Program-made: the position numbers and the translations under genes | Source: Trichosphaerium sp. ATCC 40318 | Taxonomy: Eukaryota > Discosea > Flabellinia > Trichosidae | Reading direction: 5' to 3' | DNA: 64,000 bases | NCBI GenBank assembly: GCA_038496445.1 | Contig: JALMLS010000381.1 | Coordinates: 1-64,000 of the forward strand | Notes under the pieces: model-generated | The model's database searches: none | Seen by the model: the letters and a program-made list of their open reading frames with translations, nothing else | What the model was told of the DNA's origin: nothing | In this document: positions 44,130-54,900 of the stretch, in pieces | How the letters are laid out: each line of letters opens with the position of its first letter | How positions within the stretch are numbered: position 1 is the stretch's first letter

Positions 44130-47100
44130 ATGTTCAACGATACCGCTAAGCACTTCTACGGAAGTATTACTGCGTATACGTTTATTTGGTTCATTTTGCT
44201 CTTTGTAAGGCTTCAATGTCAAGAAAATGACCCCGCAGGTGGTTTTACCGCGTATGATAACTCTTTTGCGCATTTATCCGCTTGTAGTAGCTTACTTTCA
44301 CAGAAACTTACTGTTGGGTACATAACTTACGATTTCACCTAACAACGCTCTCAATGCGTACAACCACAAATAACTGACTTTTTTTCTTCGGGTTAAAGGT
44401 TTTTTAATGATTCGGATTCTCATTCTTCTGTTTCTCTCATGTGTAATGCAACCGCACCAATACGTGATATAGCAGTATATGGATCACAAGTATTTATGAT
44501 CCAAGATTCACGTGATATAGCTGTGTACACGTTCAACACTACGCACGTGTCTAAAACAGCTACTTTGTTTATTTACCCAGTATGTTGTTTTTTTCTTATT
44601 TCTTTCCGTTCCGCTTTCTGTACTACGAAAAAAGTGGTATTCGTGTAGTACTACGTTATGTTATCAGTCTTTTGGACACTACGTATTGATTGTTCTTTTT
44701 AAAGGTGCATGGCCAGTTAAGAAATAAAATTGCTGCAAAGTACTCTACACTTGTCGTAAGCACTGAGAATGAAATGATTGTTTATAATACTACAGACTTA
44801 ACTGCTATGCCATTAAGAAACGTTTTTATGAAAACTTCACAGTTTGTAAAAACAGAACCTATCATATGGCACATAGGACTCGATGGTAAAAGAATAATGG
44901 TACTTCCAAGTTCTGGAAAAAAAATAAAAAAAGAAATTATTAGCCAAGCAAGTTTCCTCTGTACCAAATGACATAACAGAGACAGACGTCGGCAGTTTTT
45001 TATCGCATTGCCAAAGGTTTGATTCTCATCTTTTCTCAGAATGGGATCTAATCAAGATCTTTTGAAGCGAAGGAACAAAGAGTCTTCAAAAACTACTTCT
45101 CTTTTCTTAATAGTTGTCTTCAATCATAACTTACTCTATTTGCAGGCTGTATGGCCCGATGGTGTTTTAACATCGTTGGTATTTAATGATACATTAACAG
45201 TTAGTGTTATTGGGGAAGAAGAAGGTAGAATCCTAGATTGTATCGTTGATAAACCTTATCAAGTAAGGTGGTTTACAAAACGTGAAGGTGCAGTGTATCT
45301 AGAACAATTGTATATTGGGTTTGATTTAGCAGTGCAAGGTGAACATGGCGGTTATGTTTTAGGTAATTGTGGTAGCAATAAAACACGCAAGTGTTTGTAT
45401 GTCTTAACAAAGGATAAAAATGGGTTTGTGTACTTAAAGAAGGTATTTGTTATGTACTTGTTTTTTTTTAATTTCTTTGTTAGATAGACAATGGAACAGT
45501 TCGTATTGTTGCTCCAACTGTTTATTATGATAGTATAGAGGTTATTTACAGGAAAAAATTTTTGAGGATTTTTCGCGCCAAAGATGGGTTACATGTTTAT
45601 ACAGAAAATAATTTTAGTGTTGTTCAAAATCACCTTTGGACAGTGCCTGTGCCGAAAGGACATCAACACACACCTCTAAATCTTATTCCGTGTAATCCTG
45701 GTACTTACAAAGATACAACAGATATTGGACCATGTCTTTTATGCCCTTATGGAACTCATCAGCCTAACCATGGTACAACAAACAAATCTTTTCTTTTTTT
45801 TGGATTTTAAACTTACCTTCGTTAGGTTCTGAGTCATGTATACCCTGTAAATATCCTGATGAATGTAGAGGGGGATCAAGAATACCATCAAAGCTCTCTA
45901 AGGGAAACCCATCATCGTTTTATCCTTTCAAACCAACGTTTCAAGCATCTTCCCAACAGCAATTTCTGAGGCTTATTGGACACCCAGATTCTGTTGTGTT
46001 CTTCTCATTAACAATCACTCTCGTAATTGCTTTGCTTGCTATTGGTATTACTTCATCTATACTAATTTTATGCGGTTGCGAAAACTTTTTTGCTGTAAGA
46101 CTATTATGTGCTATTGATATATCAAAGCAACTCGTTCTTCATACCTCACCTGTTTGGAAAGGTGATATTTTTGGCGGATTGGTTACTCTTGCCATAGTAG
46201 GCATGTGCTTGCTTGCTATTAGTGCTGAGACACACATTTATTATACATACGAAGCAACGCCTTTTGATATGAACAGCACAATTCACAAAAAGATCAAGAA
46301 CACTTAGAAACCCTCAAGCGGGATTTATTGATGATACAACAATGGATCACTATGAAAACCTACAACAGTAAGAGTGTTGTTTGATAAATACTAAATTCTA
46401 CATCATGGCTTATTCCTCTATTTTAGAACACTATTTTTAAATATCACGTGGTACGTTTAATTCCAACAATCTTTCTCATCTCTTGCCTTCTAGGAGTGAC
46501 TTGTTTATTTTTGTTCCTGGTTGCGCTATTCAAGTGTTTAGTACTGATGACTTACTCAATGTCAAAACGTATTCACTTAACAACACACAAAGGTATCGCC
46601 ATATTCCATTGTTTATCCTATTTTTAGTTTTAACTACTTTGCTAGTGTAGTTATTGAAGCAAAACTTCAAATGTCCTATGTAATTCAGTTGATAGCATGT
46701 CCAGCATCATATAATGCAATATCGCTTAGAGCGTATACAAACTTGACTCACCGTACTTGTTTTTTTAACCAGATTTGTTTTTGGTTCTAATAATGGGTTT
46801 TCTTAGCAACATCTGTCGAAGTACATATGCCTTCAAAAGGCCAATACCTTCCTTACCAAGATCACTCTATTGATATTATAACGACAGCAGTAATTAGAAA
46901 TACACAAGGATATACTGCATCACGTGTAGATGGTGAGCATGAAAACTTTAAAAGAAATTTTGATGTTTTTTACTAGTTTTGATTGACGTTCTCGTAGAGT
47001 ATTTAGGATTGATTGCAAAGCGTTTTAAGTCACAAGGAAAGAGAATGGAATGTTGCAACGATACAGAAATTTATGCTTTTAACAATAATATAATGGAGTC

Positions 47101-47364
47101 TCAGTAAGTTTTTGTTTGTGATGTTTTTTTCTCTTCTTTCTCTTGTTCTTAACTCTTGTTGTTAGTTTGACAATTAATATTGTTGGTAACAGCGCTCTTT
47201 ATGATGAACAAGATAGTGTATACTTTACACGTGTTGGACTATTATCAGCTATACTTGTCATATTTACTGTTGTATTCAACACAGGCATAGTATTGAACAT
47301 GGTAGAGAAGAAAATTAAGTTTCTTACTTGCCAGTGTATAAAAAACAAAAGAAAACAGGTATAG
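44130..47364 (+). CDS. Multi-pass membrane protein with large Cys-containing ectodomain, receptor-like
   Basis: About 14 exons. The ATG at 44130 starts an N-terminal hydrophobic segment (TFIWFILLFVRLQCQ), probably a signal or anchor. The ectodomain (to about 45950) has short beta-rich units such as IRDIAVYGSQVFMIQDS and TLVVSTENEMIVYN, which may form a propeller. Then comes a Cys module: CNPGTYKD..., CLLCPYGTHQP, ESCIPC, of the GCC2/GCC3 or ephrin-receptor-like kind. After about 45990 come several membrane spans (FFSLTITLVIALLAIGITSSI, LVTLAIVGMCLLAIS, LLSAILVIFTVVFNTGIVL) and a basic cytoplasmic tail (CIKNKRKQV). No kinase domain is seen. Function unknown; a cell-surface sensor is likely. 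A GPCR gene follows on the same strand 1.4 kb downstream. Exon joins near 44300-44410 are uncertain. Confidence 0.65.
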
Positions 47365-47624
47365 GAGAACATGTACGTTCAAGAGATATTTCTCATTTGC
47401 AACATAGTATGAACAAGTGAATTGATTGATGAAAAATCTAAGCTAACTGGCCAGTCATCCTTAAACATGCAATGACTGCTAGACTGTAGGTTTTTGAGGT
47501 ATTATGCTCACTACGCTATATGTTGGTATAGCCTATGTTTTATTACATGGTCCTTGAACACACGAAATAAACAACTTTAAAACAATATTAGTGGTTTTTT
47601 TTTACAGTCCGTATTTGAAGAGTC

Positions 47625-47996
47625 TTAAAATGTCAACCAACCTTCCATGAATGCCTCACTCAATAAAGTGCATAGTTCTTGAATATCAGATATCAAACAG
47701 GCTTTAATGATACGAAATCTTGTTCGTGCTAGCAAGTCATTGTTCCTAAACCAAGTTGGTATTGCTTTGATGAATTGATTACGTGCTCGCACAGTTTTTT
47801 CTCCACTATGTTCTATGAATTTCATGACCTCTTCAGGTTTGATTGGTGTGTTCCACGATGCATTATAGTTCGGATTGGTTGTTTGGAATTGTGCAACAAG
47901 TTGTTTCCGCTTTTCTTCACATGGTAAAACACGTGATTCCAAATGTTTTTTTTTTTTACAAAACCGTACATAGACTTGTTTTGTAGGTGAGCACAC
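47625..47996 (-). CDS. Hypothetical protein
   Basis: The last exon encodes about 100 residues with aromatic and charged patterns typical of a folded helical domain: YNASWNTPIKPEEVMKFIEHS, RNQFIKAIPTWFRNND and ARTRFRIIKACLISDIQELC, ending EGWLTF. The 5' part contains a poly-A run (47949-47957) and probably an intron; a start could be near 48040 (MATTPKRSA) if a very small intron is removed. I do not recognise the family. It lies convergent with the receptor-like gene. Confidence 0.45.
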   Translation of the reverse strand: MCSPTKQVYVRFCKKKKHLESRVLPCEEKRKQLVAQFQTTNPNYNASWNTPIKPEEVMKFIEHSGEKTVRARNQFIKAIPTWFRNNDLLARTRFRIIKACLISDIQELCTLLSEAFMEGWLTF

Positions 47997-48801
47997 TGTT
48001 AGATTGAATGCGTGGCACTGCGTTTTGGAGTCGTAGCCATCCCCAGAAGCTCTTTAGGATCCAAACCGTTTTTTGGAGTTTAACTCCCCCTGGTCAGAAA
48101 CAAACCCGCCCAGACACCGTCCCTGAGCGGCACTGACTTTATGTGAGATCCTACTGTAAAAGGACTTTGTTGACTGTACCAGAATAAACTGAACTGAACT
48201 GATACGAAAAAATAGAAACAACTTACTTGTAGGCAAGAGAAGCAGGTCGATCTTAACCTCCTCCCTTACCTTTGCCGCATTTTGAACGTCCTTTCAATAA
48301 ACAAGCTACCCCATGCGCTTCGCCAGAGCACCTCTTTCTTTGCTCTTTGAGCCTTTTGTTTCCTTTTGGCGCTCTGGTAGGCTGACATTTGCATGTGCTT
48401 TTATCGCCAATCACGTTCCTGTTCAATCACTATCAGTTTTCTTTGCTATAGTCAACAATCTTTTCTCGACCAATCTTCTAGCCATTGCAATTGGTAATTT
48501 AATACAAGTAGTGCGTCAATGAACCTCAACCAACTTTTGCAGAGGATTATCCTTAATATGGTTTACGTCCATTACTTGTTCGTAACCCAGTTGTTGCTTG
48601 GATTCTGTATGATTGAATTTACAAGAACTTTCATAGCTTTTTTGGCCTTGCGTATATCCCTTTTGGGTGTAGTTTTTGCCACCACTGATCCCTTTGTTGA
48701 CTTGCAATAAAAAGGTCTAAAATGGTAAACAAGTTTAAGCACTATTGCACTAAAAGTCATACTTTAGCTGTTAGACGAAGTTAGTTTGAATTTTCGGTAC
48801 A
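47997..48801. other. Spacer with a possible small minus-strand gene
   Basis: On the minus strand 48570-48720 encodes a basic stretch (STKGSVVAKTTPKRDIRKAK, then MKVLVNSIIQNPSNNW). 48269-48400 encodes SAYQSAKRKQKAQRAKKEV and ends FKMRQR before a stop. These look like exons of a small basic protein, but the joins are unclear. 48050-48210 is relatively GC-rich and may be a structured or transcribed element; I see no match to a known RNA. Confidence 0.3.
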
Positions 48802-50373
48802 ATGTTGGAAATGGTGGAGATGGTTCTTCACCACAACCCATTATCTGATGATCAGAAATTTCTTATACTATGGGTAATGTCAGTAACTTCCACTGTGTCT
48901 ATGATAGGTGCTGCATGGATGGCATGCTGTATAATACGATACGGTACTAATAAACCTTGTTTTCATTTAACATGACGCTTTACGCTTCAAAATCGTTTCA
49001 AATCACGTGAAAACGATCAACAGTCTTTTTTTGAACGAATTGTCATTAAAAAACTTATAGGTCGATTGAGCATGTTATCGAACCGTTTATTGCTTTATTT
49101 GGCACTGAATGATATTATGTTCAACGTTAGCGATTTATTAATGCTCGTGACAAATTACACTACAAATGAAGGTGAGTTTTCTTTGGATTTATATAAACCG
49201 TTTTTCCTCTCTTTATGACATTGTACAAAGGGATATGTATAGCTCATGGCGTGTTTTATTCGTTTGCTCAGATGACGATACCGTTATTGACGTTTGTCAT
49301 TGCTTTTAATCTTTTTTCTGTTGTTGTTATGAAGAGGTATGCGTAACACTCCAACGTTCTTGTTTTCTTTTTGTGTACCAACAACAGTTGAAGGGAAAAT
49401 ATGGCACGACGAGAAAAGTATTATTTGTTATTTGTATATGGACTATCAGCATTCTTAGCGTTACTGCCTTTAACTACACAGGGTTATGGAAAGGCAAACT
49501 CTCAGTATAGGTATGTTTTACACCGACATCTTCACTTTTTTTTTCAGTCACACCTGACTACCTCTTAAGGTGTTGGATACGTATATCACAAAATCAAACA
49601 GATAAAGAGATAAGTATAGCCCACATGTACGTTAACTATTGCACAAAACAAGACGTGAAATGAACAGAGGTTTTAACACTTGAAACAGGTGGCGTTCTAT
49701 TAGTGTTTTTATCATACCTCTTCTTTGTATGTTTGGTATCATATTCTGCTACACGTGTATTTATCTTCGCGTAAAGAAACTGACAAGACTAGCTGTACGT
49801 CCGATTAAAATGCCGTTCAACATAACGAACTGAGATCTATTTTTAGAATGCTTCCAACAGAGAAGAAACTTCTCTTCAAACGCATATTCGTAAGGAACAA
49901 AGGAAGAGACAAGGATCTCTCTTAAAGAGACTTTTTTGGTATCCAGTAATATTTGTTTGTTTGTGGATAACTCCTATAATACGTCGACTGTACAACTTTA
50001 ATAACGGTCACGAGGTAAGGAGTTTAGTTTTAAAAGTATGGAGACAATAAATTATTTTTAGGTAATCGCACTCATTGTTCTTCAATACGGAACGTACACA
50101 CTTACTGGGTTACTTAACGCTATAGTATGGGGTATTCTAAACCCCGAGCTTGTGATTTGCGTAAAGAAGATCCCAGGCACGTGTACTAAGTTTATAACTC
50201 AAAAAAAAACGAAGACAATATTTTTCTCTAAGTTATCTAAAACAATTAATGTAGCTTCTGAGCCTTCATACGATAGTTCTACTATCTCAAACTTTTCAAA
50301 AGAATCGATGGATACAAATAATTCAATAACACAGACCGATAAACCAAACTATCAATCTCTGGATGTTGCATGA
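48802..50373 (+). CDS. Seven-transmembrane GPCR, cAMP-receptor-like
   Basis: Exons begin at ATG 48802 (MLEMVEMVLHHN). Seven hydrophobic spans can be followed: ILWVMSVTSTVSMIGAAWMA; RLLLYLALNDIMFNVSDLLM after an intracellular basic loop; AHGVFYSFAQMTIPLLTFVI; YYLLFVYGLSAFLALLPL; SISVFIIPLLCMFGIIFCYT; LFWYPVIFVCLWITPIIRRL; and VIALIVLQYGTYTLTGLLNA ending IVWGILNP. The short N-terminus, the NxxxD-type second span, the WITPIIRR sixth span and the NP motif in the seventh fit the Dicty_CAR/GCR1 group of GPCRs. The cytoplasmic tail is Ser/Thr-rich (SSTISNFSKES) and could be phosphorylated. Introns are short GT-AG. It would couple an outside signal to a heterotrimeric G protein at the plasma membrane; the ligand is unknown. 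Confidence 0.8.
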
Positions 50374-51847
50374 CACTTGTTAAAAATGCTGTAACTTGTT
50401 TTTGTTACTGAAAAAATAAATGTAAAATAATTCCTAATTAGATTCTCCGCCGCTGAGGATAAAATAGTCTTACAATGGAAACTAAGTATTATTTCTTGGT
50501 AATGGACATGTATGTACATTTTTATTTACACGTGGTATGGTTTGTTTTCACTTTTAAAATACAATTTTTTTTTTTTTCTCCTCGTGTGAACCCTGTAAGG
50601 AACATAGACAAGATGAGACGCTCAAATCGTGGTTCTCTGGACCTTCTTTTTCTTCCACTTTAAACGGAAGTATACTTTACGGTTATGTTGTTCAAACTGC
50701 CCTTTTGGTGATACTTTGACATGAACAACGTCTATACACTTCTTATAGAGCTTCAAACAATCCGGCATGTCGAGGTCAAAAGAGAAAGTATTTAACCCCT
50801 ATTTATCGAATAAGTTTATAACCTTACGACCAAACAAAAGGATGTGGCGGACTGAAATTTCCAAAAAACCTGCACGCAGCAAAATCGCGTCATTTGTTTT
50901 TTGATTGAATTTTTTTTTTTTTTTATCTCTTCAAAAAGTACTCCTAGCGTACCTCTGATATCAAGGATATTGTTCCTTCTGATCCTTTGCGCCAAAACAC
51001 GTTTTGAAATATTACGCGAAGGTTTTTATCCGCAAGTTGCTTACCAGTGTAACTCTTTCCTAAGACGTGTAAGAATTGCGTAGGAGAAGTTTTTAAGAGG
51101 GTTTAATATCATTTTATTCTCTTAATGTGTGGTGACGTACCATCAACGCAGAGCTCATATCTGGTTAGGCCTTGGGCGTGGAACCCCTTTTCTTTAGTTA
51201 TAGTTATATCGAAGAGACGCAGCATAAGTAATGTAACAATTCTAAAAAACCTAGCCCAAAACAGATTTTGGCAGGCAAACTCAACAAAGCAATCTATGAA
51301 GTTTTGTATAACTCCTTACGCACGGCTATCGCCAAGGTTACTTTGGAGTTTTATTAGGAACCTGCCAAGTACTTTTCACTTGTTTACGGTCCATTTGGCT
51401 TCTCTGAACATGTTTTCGAACTCGGCTTCTTAAACGCTACGTTTAAACAACACGTGATATATTACGGCGTTTGGAGATTTTTTGGCTTTGCGCAAAAAAT
51501 ATAAGTCCGAAGCTAAAAAAACTACTAAAAGCGTACAGCGCTAGTGTAGTAGTGTCGTTTTAAAACGTGGTAGCGTGTAATGCACCATGACTGCCTAAAC
51601 GGCAAAAAGGTTTAAGTTTAAGGCCTACAGTAGCGCTATGTGTAGTAAGGGGACGAAAAACTAAACAACACAAAAAAAGGTAAGCACGAAAATACGCGAA
51701 GAAGTTAGGAACGTCACACAAGTACACTAAGATGTGAAGTGTAAGAACACTGAATATCTCATGAGGATTTAATACACTCACTGCATTTTGAACCTCCAGA
51801 AAAGTAAGATGAATCTTTGTTTGAAAAAAAGTTCGTTTAGTTTTTTA
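50374..51847. other. 1.5-kb gene-poor region
   Basis: AT-rich, with only short open frames on both strands (about 50475-50663, 51125-51433 and 51560-51781 minus) that lack recognisable motifs or splice partners. It holds one CACGTG near 50529 and one near 51452. I call no gene. Confidence 0.4.
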
Positions 51848-54390
51848 TTACAGCTCATTTCTTGTGTAATCCTCTTCATCTTCGCTCTCTTCTACTATCT
51901 CAATATCTTGTAGAGTTTTTTGAGAACCTCCATTAGTATTTTGTTCCTTTAATCTCCTTTGTGGTGTTTCTTCTTCTACAGGAGGTGTAGGAGGCGCTTC
52001 GACATTCTTTTCACTGGGAGCAATCTCCTGCTGAAGAAATTACTAACACTCACTCTTTTGTGTTCCTACCTCAAATACTTCCGAAATAAACGCTAAGAGT
52101 GGCTTTGCATACTGTTCTTCATCGTACCTAACGGCAAGATTAAACTCTTTAACTTTAACTGAAACTAACCATAGCATTCGAAAATCTGCGCGCATGTGCC
52201 ACTCCTTCAGTTTCTTAGGCCTGGCGTCTTTACCAGTTTTATAGTACCGAACTACTGGATGTAAATACTTGGAGTCTTCGTTCTCACCACTGAGATCCAC
52301 TGACGGTAGTTAGCGAAGTATTTCACAATCTCCTACTATCGCACGTTCGGATACATCCACGATACCATCGTAAGACTCTCTTGCTTCGTGATTGTACTGA
52401 AAGTGTAAAGAAAACCAATGCGTTCCTTCTTCAGCTTGTTGATCATACAGCCCTAAAAACAAGAAAATTTAATCACGTGATAGTCACGTGAACCGAAAAA
52501 AAAATACCTTTCAGAGTCAATTCTTCAATATATTGTCCTACATCATCGCCATCAAACAATACAAAAACATCAGATAATATCTCAAAAGCGTTGTAAAGTC
52601 CTGAAAGAGAAAGTAAGCTAACACTAAGTTTTCTTCTAGTTTACCATCTGATGTTCGAATGCGACTCATGATTTTATTTGATAGCGCATCTGGTGTAGGT
52701 TCAAGGTGTTCGCTACCATAAGGAAGAGACTCAACTATAAACAGAAGGGTCCTGACAGCGTAGCGTATTAAATAGCGAAAAGTTCTTATATTACCTAGAC
52801 ACAAGTGATTGACTTTCTAGTGGTTCGCTAATTTCGTTTCAAAAAGCCGTACTTGTGGATGTCTCTCTTACACCCTTTCGCTTCATCAAATCGCCAAGAA
52901 GGTACATGTTAGGTCTGTTCTTACTCTCATAGGATCTACAAAAAACCTCTGTCAGCTTAAATTCTATTTTTAAGCAAAAACAGTACGATGTTACAATTGG
53001 ATAGTGTGATAGTTTATCCATTTGTGGTGCGCTATCCTTAAATATAGATGTATTCATACGCCATCCGAGACATGAGATAACAATATCATACGGATCTTTA
53101 AATACAGAAGGTACACTAGCAGCTGAAGGTTTAAAGAAAATGCCGTCCTCAGTTTTTTCCAGAGATGCTAATACTTGTTACACATTATTTTATACTTATT
53201 CTGCTGTACCTTCTTTCATATTGATGCCTTGTACTACAGTATCCAAGGTGAGTGTAGACTCAAATTCAGATTTACGAGCTATCCTAAAGCTGTAAGCGAA
53301 AATAGCCGCTCCAAAAGCGAATGAAATACGCACAGTAGATTTCGTTGTCAGTATGTTTGAGGCCTACCATGTGTACGTAAGCTGCTCTTTGAGATATAAA
53401 CTAATTCCAGTCACTATAGGCCAATGTTTTTTATTACAATAGACGTACCTGAGCTGATTCAAACGCAGACGTTCCTAGCCCTAATATGAGAACTTTTTTA
53501 TTTTCGTAGTCATCCAAACTTGTTGATTGCTCAGAATACATTACAGCGTTCTCAATGCCTTTCATTTTAGGCTTATACTCCTAAGATACGTCACCGACAA
53601 GGATTACCTTTATATTGCGTACCATAGGCATTGAAGTTGCAATGAGTACGGCATGACAAACACTTATTTTGTGAGAAGCATCTTCGAGCAAGAAGGTATT
53701 ACTTACGTAATTTTCTATTATAGTTATTTCTCTGTTAAACTCAATATTGAGATCATGTTTCTTTGCGAATGCTTTTAGATATGCTGAGTAATCTTCACGA
53801 GAAGGAAACAAATCGCTTGAAAAGTCCTGAACTTTTGGAGCGTCTGTCAAGTTCGAAAGTAATCCGTAGCTATCAAAACGCATATTAAACGCATCATCAC
53901 TTCCAGTGAACCTCTTGTTCCTCGACAATAATCTACCTAACTTATGTTTAGCGTAAAGGAAAGAAAAGTATGTTTATAACATGTAGTGCCACGTCACGTG
54001 TTAGAAAAGTCGAAGAGAAGAGAAAATGTACCATGAACAGGAAACTTATCAAAAAAAGAACCAACCTACGCGTATAAATACGTGGTGCGATGATATCACG
54101 TGTCAAAATGTTACCTCTGCTTCCTTTTCAATTATTTTATACCGTGATCCTTGTTGTGCTAGTAGAGCGCCCGCTTGAAGCCCAGAAGGTCCTATTCGTC
54201 AATCGTTTAATTAGAATCAAAAGAAAAGCTGTATTACGCTTACCTGCGCCTATAATAATAAAGTCCCAGTGGTCTCCCTGCGCTGAAACACTTGATAGTA
54301 GTATAAACGCTAAAAGTATGCCTAGTACACTTTTTTTGGATTAGTGTGTAAAAACAACATTTGCTTTGCTTACCACGTGTTGCGAAGCAT
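51848..54390 (-). CDS. FOXRED2-like ER flavoprotein (FAD-dependent oxidoreductase)
   Basis: Exon 1 is only MLRNT plus part of a codon (ATG 54390). After an intron of about 46 nt, exon 2 completes a signal peptide (VLGILLAFILLLSSVSAQ) and starts the Rossmann fold DFIIIGAG. Further exons give NKRFTGSDDAFNMRFDSYG and LFPSREDYSAYLKAFAKKH, characteristic of FOXRED2-type monooxygenase-like proteins, then HAVLIATS and, later, a segment with YVQ-type core. The acidic tail ends EEDYTRNEL. The final RNEL resembles the KDEL-type ER retention signal; animal FOXRED2, which acts in ER-associated degradation, also ends in a KDEL-like signal. Together with the signal peptide this places it in the ER lumen. 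At least ten introns. Confidence 0.82.
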
Positions 54391-54900
54391 TTTCGTCAAA
54401 GTAACAAACAAACTAAAGAAAGAAAGAGGCTTAAATCGACGTGCTTAGACTAGGCGATTTGGTCCATACTCGCAAGTGGAAATAACACTTGTACTATAAA
54501 AACTGAAAGCCAAGTAACCCACCTATCCGGATAAGAGGAAGAGATATAATATCCTGCTAATGCTCGTGGTTATGAAGAATTGTTCAAGTTTGTGGACTGA
54601 CTGTTAAATCAATTTCTTTCAATTATAAAACGCAATCACTCTAGAGATATTTAACAGGTACTATGCGTATCTAGAAGGAGCTCCTCTTATGCAATTAAGG
54701 GAAGCGTGCAGAACAGAAACTCCAATAGTACTACAAACTGCAAATAACAAGTCATTGTTGTAATTGTCTCGTTATGTGTGGGAAGGGCGAGTGGAGTGAT
54801 TACATGTAATGTGTTTTAGTGTAGTTTAAGTTATTCTCGTGATATCCTATTTGCTGATACCTCCTTTCGCGAACCTTTTCAAAACAATGTCTATACTGCT
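54391..54900. other. Spacer between FOXRED2-like and esterase genes
   Basis: AT-rich, with no recognised exon. The 3' end of the esterase gene may reach into 54800-54900. Confidence 0.4.
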
